A DNA stretch of 12,102 bases from an uncultured Lachnospiraceae bacterium (lineage in GTDB: Bacteria > Bacillota > Clostridia > Lachnospirales > Lachnospiraceae). The notes under the pieces were generated by a model that was not told where the DNA came from, ran no database searches, and saw only the letters and a program-made list of their open reading frames with translations. The stretch is taken from positions 1-12,102 of the forward strand of contig CAMJWQ010000072.1 of NCBI GenBank assembly GCA_946409475.1, in the 5' to 3' direction. Each line of letters starts with the position of its first letter. The first letter of the stretch is position 1. Below, in pieces: positions 7,167-12,102 of this stretch. The translations under genes were made by a program, and so were the position numbers.

Positions 7167-8648
7167 ATGAGAGAGAGCGGAATTTTATTACCAATAGCCA
7201 GCCTGCCTTCTGCCTATGGAATTGGATGCTTTTCCAGGCATGCATATCAATTTGTCGACTTTTTAGAGGCGTCCGGCCAGAAATATTGGCAGATATTGCC
7301 TCTCGGTCCAACGGGATACGGAGATTCTCCTTATCAATCTTTTTCCACCTTTGCCGGTAATCCCTATTTTATAGATTTGGAAGGCTTAATAGAGGATGGG
7401 CTTTTAACGGCAGAGGAATGTAAAGGATTTGATTTTGGTAAGAACAAACGATATATTAATTACGAAAAAATTTATTTGTCCAGATTTAAGGCCTTAAAAC
7501 TGGCATATAGGAAAAGTAATATAGAAAATAAACCCTCCTTTCAAAAATTTGTGGAAGAAAACTCTTTTTGGCTGGATGACTATGCATTATTTATGTCAAT
7601 AAAAGCCGGTTTTCAAAATGTCAGCTTTATGGAGTGGGATGACGAAATACGTCTCAGAAGGAAAGAAGCGGTTAATTATTACCGGGAGCTATATGCGGAG
7701 GATATCAAGTTTTATCAGTTTATCCAGTATATATTTTGGGTGCAGTGGACAAAATTAAAGAAATATGCAAACGGCAAGGATATTAAAATCATAGGTGATA
7801 TACCGATTTATGTAGCCTTAGACAGCGCGGACAGCTGGTCCGACAGTAAATTATTTCAATTTGATCAGGATAGTAATCCCGTTGCGGTAGCCGGCTGTCC
7901 TCCCGATGCATTTTCATCAACGGGGCAGCTTTGGGGAAATCCTTTATATGACTGGGATTACCATAATAGGACAGGCTTTGAATGGTGGACGAAAAGAATA
8001 AAGCATTGCTTTACCTTATATGACGTAGTCCGTGTCGATCATTTCCGCGGCTTTGATGAATACTATTCCATCCCTTACGGAGATAAAACAGCGGAATTTG
8101 GGACTTGGAAAAAAGGCCCCGGTATTGAAATTTTTAAAAAATTAGAAAGTAAGCTTGGTAAATTAAACATTATTGCCGAGGATCTGGGATATTTAACGGA
8201 GTCGGTTCTGGAATTGGTAAAAGAGACAGGTTATCCCGGTATGAAGGTGCTGCAGTTTGCTTTTGATTCCCGGGAAGAAAGTGATTATTTACCACATAAT
8301 TATGATAAAAATTGTGTTGTGTATACCGGTACCCATGATAATGATACCATTCGCGGATGGCTTAAGGCTGTTAACAAAGAGGATAAGAAATTTGCATTGG
8401 ATTATATCAATTGTGAGAATGAGAATGCAAAGGATATTCACTGGTATTTTATACGCCTGGCCTTAGGAAGCGTTGCTGATCTAGCCATTATTCCCATGCA
8501 GGATTATTTGGGGCTGTCATCGAAGGCAAGAATAAATACACCTTCAACCATCGGAGATAATTGGAGGTTCCGAATACTGGAAAAGGAAATGTGCCAATCC
8601 CTTGCTGAGAAAATAAAAAAATTGACAAAGCTTTACGGCAGATTATAA
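7167..8648 (+). CDS. malQ: 4-alpha-glucanotransferase (amylomaltase, GH77)
   Basis: This cytoplasmic disproportionating enzyme transfers alpha-1,4-glucan segments between maltodextrins and releases glucose. It thereby makes chains long enough for the phosphorylase. The N-terminal RESGILLPIASLPS is typical of the family. By comparison with the Thermus amylomaltase, the catalytic residues are D291 in VRVDHFRGF (nucleophile), E338 in IIAEDLG (acid/base) and D391 in YTGTHDNDT (transition-state stabiliser); all three are present. The length of 493 residues is normal for the short bacterial class. The ATG at 7167 is chosen because GGAGG at 7157-7161 sits five bases before it. An upstream in-frame TTG at 7155 would overlap that site. 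The gene is probably co-transcribed with the transporter; glgP, its partner, lies at the other end of the cluster. Confidence 0.96.
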   Translation: MRESGILLPIASLPSAYGIGCFSRHAYQFVDFLEASGQKYWQILPLGPTGYGDSPYQSFSTFAGNPYFIDLEGLIEDGLLTAEECKGFDFGKNKRYINYEKIYLSRFKALKLAYRKSNIENKPSFQKFVEENSFWLDDYALFMSIKAGFQNVSFMEWDDEIRLRRKEAVNYYRELYAEDIKFYQFIQYIFWVQWTKLKKYANGKDIKIIGDIPIYVALDSADSWSDSKLFQFDQDSNPVAVAGCPPDAFSSTGQLWGNPLYDWDYHNRTGFEWWTKRIKHCFTLYDVVRVDHFRGFDEYYSIPYGDKTAEFGTWKKGPGIEIFKKLESKLGKLNIIAEDLGYLTESVLELVKETGYPGMKVLQFAFDSREESDYLPHNYDKNCVVYTGTHDNDTIRGWLKAVNKEDKKFALDYINCENENAKDIHWYFIRLALGSVADLAIIPMQDYLGLSSKARINTPSTIGDNWRFRILEKEMCQSLAEKIKKLTKLYGRL

Positions 8649-8726
8649 TTATAGAAAGAAGGTAAAGATTTATTTGGCCGGATTGTCATTTCTGATTCGG
8701 TTAAGGAAGCAGGAAGGGATATCTAT

Positions 8727-9761
8727 ATGGATCAAATGACAATTAAGGATATTGCCAGAATGTGCGGTGTTGGTGTCAGTACGGTTTCCAGAGCTATTAA
8801 TAATCATCCGGATATAAATGAAGAAACAAAGGCCATGATTATGAAGGTGATTAAGGATTCTGACTATGTACCCAATAACAGTGCCAGGAATTTAAAACGT
8901 TCCGATGCAAAAGCCATTGCCGTATTAGTGAAGGGCATTACCAATCCCTTTTTCAGCTCCATGATTAAGATTATGGAGGAAGAAATACAGAAGAAAAAGT
9001 ACACACTGGTATTACACCATATAGAGCCCTATGAGGATGAAGTGGATGTTGCCTTTACATTAATTAAAGAAAAACGTTTAAGAGGTATTGTTTTTTTAGG
9101 GGGCTTTTTTACACAAACGGAAGAAAAGCTCAGTAAATTACAGGTACCCTTTATCTTAAGTACCATTGGAGGAATACCGGAAACGATTAATAAAAAAACA
9201 TATTCCTCCGTTTCCGTGGATGATGTGAAGGAAGGCTATCGGGCTGTGGATTTCTTATGTAAAAACGGACATAAAAAAATAGCCACCATAACGACTCCCA
9301 AAAGTGATCAAAGTATAGGCAAACTTCGTTTAGAGGGTTACTATAAAGCACTGACGGATCATCATATTGACATAAATCCCAATTTGATATGTACCATGAA
9401 GGGGAATCTGGAAGAGTATTCCATGCAGAACGGGTACGAGGTCACAAGAGAATTATTAGAATCAAAAGAAGAATTCACGGCAATATTTGCCATCTCCGAT
9501 CTGCTTGCCATAGGTGCCTGCAAAGCATTGCTGGATGCAGGAAAAAGGATACCCGAGGATTATTCGGTTATCGGATTTGACGGGATAGAAATGGGCAGGT
9601 TTTATAATCCTTCCATTACGACTATTAAACAGCCTGTGGATGAAATGGCCATGGAAACCATTCGAATCTTATTTGATGTCATAAAGCAAAATACCAAACA
9701 TCGCCATAAAATTTTCCCGGGAGAGTTAGTCTTAAGGCAGTCAACAAAATCTATTAAATAG
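8727..9761 (+). CDS. LacI-family transcriptional regulator (canonical, downstream of malQ)
   Basis: This is a LacI/GalR-family regulator of 344 residues with all standard parts. The helix-turn-helix lies at about 4-26 (MTIKDIARMCGVGVSTVSRA), followed by the hinge YVPNNSARNLK at about 48-57. The effector-binding domain is complete, with AISDLLAIGACKAL, IPEDYSVIGFDG and ITTIKQP near the C-terminus. AGGAAGGG at 8711-8718 is eight bases before the ATG. It follows malQ by 78 bases on the same strand with no terminator between, so it may be part of the operon and subject to its own control. Gene order makes it a good candidate for the MalR-like repressor that binds the triple AACGTT array before the transporter. 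That assignment is inference; the first LacI-family protein of the cluster is the alternative. Confidence 0.93.
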   Translation: MDQMTIKDIARMCGVGVSTVSRAINNHPDINEETKAMIMKVIKDSDYVPNNSARNLKRSDAKAIAVLVKGITNPFFSSMIKIMEEEIQKKKYTLVLHHIEPYEDEVDVAFTLIKEKRLRGIVFLGGFFTQTEEKLSKLQVPFILSTIGGIPETINKKTYSSVSVDDVKEGYRAVDFLCKNGHKKIATITTPKSDQSIGKLRLEGYYKALTDHHIDINPNLICTMKGNLEEYSMQNGYEVTRELLESKEEFTAIFAISDLLAIGACKALLDAGKRIPEDYSVIGFDGIEMGRFYNPSITTIKQPVDEMAMETIRILFDVIKQNTKHRHKIFPGELVLRQSTKSIK

Positions 9762-9791
9762 CCTGAATCTTTTTGTATAAAATAAAAGCTG

Positions 9792-10259
9792 CTATAATTC
9801 CTTTATTGATTCTAATACCATTTGACTTAAGGAGCTGTTTTGGTATTTCGGAGATAAGGTAACTTCTTCACCAAACCAATCCGGAGCCGTAAAGGCATCG
9901 GCAGAGGCTTGATCCGTAAATTCTACTTCGGCTATTTTAAGTTTAGAAAAGGGTTCTTTAAATAGATCAAGTTCAATTACCAGACCGTTAGGAATAGGAA
10001 TAAGATATCTTTTTTTGCTGATGATATTACCATCAGCTTTTTTTATTAAGTGGTGATAAGCAGTCTCGTTTAAGGGCAGGTTATATTCTTCCCGAATCAT
10101 TAATCCTTCCGATTTGTAGGTGAGGTAGTAAGAATCATCTTCTTTTCTTACGCGGACAACAGGATCGGTGGATAAATAGCCCTGTTCTATGGTACGATAT
10201 TGATACCTTGTTAAATTATCGGGAAGTTTTTTTATTAAATATTTTCTTTCTATTTCCAT
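9792..10259 (-). CDS. CYTH-domain triphosphate tunnel metalloenzyme
   Basis: This 155-residue protein belongs to the CYTH superfamily, whose members bind triphosphate compounds in a beta-barrel tunnel with divalent metal. The defining ExExK signature opens the protein as EIERK (E2, E4, K6). Later conserved charged positions include R36 and R38 in VVRVRK, K49 in TYKS, R56 and E58, K83 and R84, E96 and D98 in IELDLF, and E111 and E113 in AEVEF. The length fits the small stand-alone bacterial class, some of which are tripolyphosphatases; others act as adenylate cyclases or thiamine triphosphatases. The substrate here cannot be deduced. On the - strand, GAGGTG lies seven to eight bases before the ATG. 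The gene converges on the lacI-type gene with only 30 bases between them. It has no evident link to maltodextrin metabolism. Confidence 0.88.
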   Translation of the reverse strand: MEIERKYLIKKLPDNLTRYQYRTIEQGYLSTDPVVRVRKEDDSYYLTYKSEGLMIREEYNLPLNETAYHHLIKKADGNIISKKRYLIPIPNGLVIELDLFKEPFSKLKIAEVEFTDQASADAFTAPDWFGEEVTLSPKYQNSSLSQMVLESIKEL

Positions 10260-10489
10260 ATGACAGCACCTCGTATAATAAGTTTACAGCCATGCAGCAA
10301 ACACGTACAAAAATGCACAAGCCTGCCTGTATATTCCGGCACATTATGGCATGGCGGAAAAATAACGGTATAGGAACAGCATATACAAAAAACGGTAGAT
10401 TAATCAAGCTTTATTTGCTAAAATTAATAATTGCAGAAGGAATTAAATTTTAATTTAAAATAAATAATAAAAATATGGGAGGAATAAAA

Positions 10490-11041
10490 ATGAGTAAAGT
10501 ATATGTTTTTGTAGCGGAAGGTTTCGAAGAGATAGAATGTTTAACGGTTGTCGATCTTTTAAGAAGAGCAGAGATAGATACGTATACGGTATCCGTTACA
10601 GGCAAAATCACAGTTACAGGATCCCATAAAATTGAAATAAAAACGGATAAACTGTATGAGGATGTCAACTTTGAAAATGCCGCCATGCTTGTATTACCGG
10701 GAGGTCTGCCCGGGACCGATCATTTGGAGGCCCATGAAGGTGTTAGGGAAACGATTAAGGATTTTTATAAAAAGGGGAAGAAAATCGCGGCCATATGTGC
10801 AGCTCCCAGTATTTTTGCAAATCTGGGATTATTAAATGGTATAAAAGCAACCTGCCATCCTTCCTATGAAGGCAGATTAAAAGAAAAAGGCGCTGTTTTT
10901 GCAGATGAAAGTGTTGTCATTTCCGGAAATATCATAACCTCGAGAGGAATGGGGACCGCTGTTCCTTTTTCATTAGCTTTAATTACGGAATTAAGAAATA
11001 AAGAAATATCTGATAAAATCAGGAAAGCTATTGTTTATTAG
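10490..11041 (+). CDS. DJ-1/PfpI family protein
   Basis: This is a 183-residue cytoplasmic protein of the DJ-1/ThiJ/PfpI superfamily with a flavodoxin-like fold. The nucleophile-elbow cysteine is C103 in AAICAAPS. The conserved acidic partner is E16 in EGFEEIE, matching human DJ-1 E18. H123 in CHPSYEG matches human H126. LVLPGGLPGTDHL is another family landmark. Proposed activities in the family include glyoxalase or deglycase action and stress protection, several of them disputed, so no specific reaction is claimed. The ATG at 10490 is preferred over the in-frame ATG at 10475, since GGGAGG at 10477-10482 lies seven bases before it and the protein then begins with the typical first strand. 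The next gene starts 33 bases downstream with no terminator, so the two probably form one transcript. Confidence 0.92.
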   Translation: MSKVYVFVAEGFEEIECLTVVDLLRRAEIDTYTVSVTGKITVTGSHKIEIKTDKLYEDVNFENAAMLVLPGGLPGTDHLEAHEGVRETIKDFYKKGKKIAAICAAPSIFANLGLLNGIKATCHPSYEGRLKEKGAVFADESVVISGNIITSRGMGTAVPFSLALITELRNKEISDKIRKAIVY

Positions 11042-11074
11042 AACGGCGGCTTTTGGAAAAGATGGGAGATTATT

Positions 11075-11635
11075 ATGAAGAACAGTCGAACAAATTGGCT
11101 GGTAAAAACAGCCGCAGGTATAGCTTTGGTCATCATTGCCCAATTCATTGGTAAAATGATTCCATCTATAGCCGTTATTTTCGGACCTTTTAGCGTAAGC
11201 CAATTAATTACGGGAAGTCTTATTAATTTTATTTTATTTACCATGACGATGCTGGTAGATGCAAAGTCGGGAGTAACCATAGGTATCTTATCCTCGGTTC
11301 TGGCAACCATTATTGGTGTAGGCCCTATTTTTCCCATCATCACACCGGCTATCGCTCTTGCAAATGCTATTTTGGTGATTATTTTTATTCTGCTTTATAA
11401 TAAGGAAATAAAGCCTATGAAGTATATTGCCATAACGGGAGCCGCAATTGCTAAATTTGCTTTTTTATCCGTTACGGTACCTTTTATACTTCAATATATA
11501 CCTGATATTAAAGAAGTACAGATTACTATGCTGAAAGTAATGTTTTCCTGGCCGCAGCTGATAACGGCTGTATGCGGCGGGCTTTTATCCGGTATCTGTT
11601 ATCCTTTAATCCAAAAAGGTGTTAATAAGGATTAA
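11075..11635 (+). CDS. Membrane protein resembling an ECF transporter S component
   Basis: This is a very hydrophobic protein of 186 residues with about six membrane segments near 10-30, 42-62, 66-84, 90-108, 115-139 and 158-180. Size, topology and motifs such as GPIFPIITPAIALAN and the late FSWPQLITAVCGG resemble small S components. These are the substrate-binding subunits of energy-coupling-factor vitamin importers. If so, it would use energising EcfA/EcfA'/EcfT subunits encoded elsewhere, as group II ECF systems do. No riboswitch or substrate-pathway gene nearby reveals the ligand. GGGAG at 11064-11068, six bases before the ATG, supports the start. The gene lies 33 bases after the DJ-1-type gene and is probably co-transcribed with it. 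The family call rests on general resemblance, so an uncharacterised membrane protein remains possible. Confidence 0.65.
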   Translation: MKNSRTNWLVKTAAGIALVIIAQFIGKMIPSIAVIFGPFSVSQLITGSLINFILFTMTMLVDAKSGVTIGILSSVLATIIGVGPIFPIITPAIALANAILVIIFILLYNKEIKPMKYIAITGAAIAKFAFLSVTVPFILQYIPDIKEVQITMLKVMFSWPQLITAVCGGLLSGICYPLIQKGVNKD

Positions 11636-11657
11636 TAAACATACCATAAATTACCTC

Positions 11658-11686
11658 TAATAAAAATATAGTATCCGTACATAATA
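11658..11686 (+). promoter_or_regulatory. Possible sigma-G-type forespore promoter of the SASP gene
   Basis: CATAATA (11680-11686) fits the sigma-G -10 pattern CATNHTA. TAATA (11658-11662), 17 bases upstream, matches four of five positions of the GHATR -35 pattern. Forespore transcription is expected for an alpha/beta SASP gene. The match is moderate, the region is very AT-rich, and the resulting leader would be about 120 bases, so this is tentative. A perfect TATAAT at 11777-11782 has no good -35 partner. Confidence 0.3.
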
Positions 11687-11744
11687 GTAGTAAGATAAGT
11701 GATGAAAAAAATTACTCACTATAATTCATAGGTAATACTAGAAA

Positions 11745-11780
11745 TATAGATAAGTGATTTGAAGTAATCGCTTATCTATA
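11745..11780. repeat. 15-bp inverted repeat (hairpin) in the SASP leader
   Basis: TATAGATAAGTGATT (11745-11759) pairs with AATCGCTTATCTATA (11766-11780) along 15 positions with one G-U pair, around a six-base loop. No T-run follows on the + strand, so it is not a standard terminator. It ends 21 bases before the SASP ribosome binding site. GATAAGTGAT from its left arm also occurs at 11694-11703, giving an alternative partner for the right arm. Confidence 0.6.
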
Positions 11781-11813
11781 ATCTATACACAGGAAGTATA
11801 CGGAGGTAATAAA

Positions 11814-12080
11814 ATGACTAATAATCCAGGCGGTACAAATACGGGAACAGGTACGAATACAAGTACAAATATAGGTAACATCAATAAAAGCATGGCAGTA
11901 CCTGAAGCAAAGGCTGCTATGAATCAATTTAAAACAGAAGTAGCATCTGAACTTGGTGTGAATTTAAAACAGGGATATAACGGAGATTTAACATCAAGAG
12001 AGGCCGGTTCCATTGGTGGTTACATGGTTAAAAAGATGATACATCAACAGGAACAGGATATGGGTTCTTCACAGTTTTAA
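11814..12080 (+). CDS. Alpha/beta-type small acid-soluble spore protein
   Basis: This 88-residue SASP saturates DNA in the forespore core, protecting it from UV and other damage, and is degraded at germination. Recognition rests on two conserved blocks. TEVASELGV (about 41-49) contains the site cut by germination protease Gpr, expected between E42 and V43. GYNGDLTSREAGSIGGYMVKKMI (about 54-76) is the DNA-binding second half. The first 24 residues are a low-complexity Asn/Thr/Gly tract, longer than I would expect for the family. GGAGGT at 11802-11807, six bases before the ATG, sets the start. The gene appears monocistronic behind a 178-base leader with repeats. It shows that the organism is an endospore former. 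The remaining bases to the window end show no clear terminator. Confidence 0.95.
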   Translation: MTNNPGGTNTGTGTNTSTNIGNINKSMAVPEAKAAMNQFKTEVASELGVNLKQGYNGDLTSREAGSIGGYMVKKMIHQQEQDMGSSQF

Positions 12081-12102
12081 TAGGATAACCTTATACAAAA
12101 AA

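Noticed and set aside
8676..8702. GGCCGGAT/ATTCGGTT hairpin between malQ and the second lacI-type gene.
   Set aside because: Three of the eight pairs are G-U, the loop is eleven bases, and no T-run follows. It is not CG-centred as a LacI operator would be.
10260..10300. TTGCTG/TTATAC promoter for the CYTH gene on the - strand.
   Set aside because: Its start site would fall inside or after the ribosome binding site.
10208..10453. Open frames on both strands across the start of the CYTH gene and the divergent spacer.
   Set aside because: They have no ribosome binding site, no recognisable protein features, and overlap the true CYTH start.
10415..10461. Promoter-like TTGCTA, TTGCAG and TAAAAT before the DJ-1-type gene.
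   Set aside because: Spacings of 19 bases or more, or poor -35 matches, in extremely AT-rich DNA make chance matches likely.
11685..11721. TAGTAGTAA/TTACTCACTA hairpin as a terminator for the S-component-like gene.
   Set aside because: The stem is weak, with a bulge and an 18-base loop, and only TAATTC follows instead of a T-run.
1..12102. Search for a novel defence, mobile or biosynthetic system.
   Set aside because: Every sizeable gene falls in a familiar family; no transposase, integrase, nuclease, toxin-antitoxin pair, direct-repeat array or attachment site is visible.

Overview
The window reads as chromosomal DNA from a low-GC, endospore-forming, anaerobic Firmicute, most likely of the Lachnospiraceae or a nearby Clostridia group. 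Four things point there: AT-rich codon use, strong AGGAGG-type ribosome binding sites, a Gram-positive maltodextrin ABC transporter cluster without its own ATPase gene, and an alpha/beta-type small acid-soluble spore protein (SASP) at the right end. No taxonomic search could be run.

Positions 1-221 hold no convincing gene. Bases 1-110 have stacked inverted repeats and could be the 3' part of a structured RNA or an interspersed repeat. From 222 to 9761 lies a maltodextrin/glycogen utilisation locus, all on the + strand. It starts with a LacI-family regulator, followed by glycogen/maltodextrin phosphorylase (glgP) behind its own promoter with an operator-like palindrome in the spacer. A second promoter then precedes a striking array of three AACGTT operators at exact 12-bp spacing. 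Behind it come a sugar-binding lipoprotein, an intrinsic terminator, two inner-membrane permeases, 4-alpha-glucanotransferase (malQ) and a second LacI-family regulator. The lipoprotein captures maltodextrins and the permeases import them. MalQ rearranges chain lengths, and the phosphorylase releases glucose-1-phosphate. The ATPase must come from another locus, presumably a shared MsmX-type subunit.

The right part is miscellaneous. A CYTH-domain triphosphate tunnel enzyme lies on the - strand (9792-10259). A 230-bp AT-rich divergent spacer (10260-10489) follows, in which I see no convincing signal other than the two ribosome binding sites. Next is a two-gene + strand unit of a DJ-1/PfpI protein and a small membrane protein resembling an ECF transporter S component. 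A 178-bp leader rich in direct and inverted repeats then precedes the SASP gene (11814-12080).

I found no mobile element, CRISPR array, tRNA, rRNA or defence system. The points most worth a second look are the 12-bp-phased operator array, the structured region at the left edge and the repeat-rich SASP leader.
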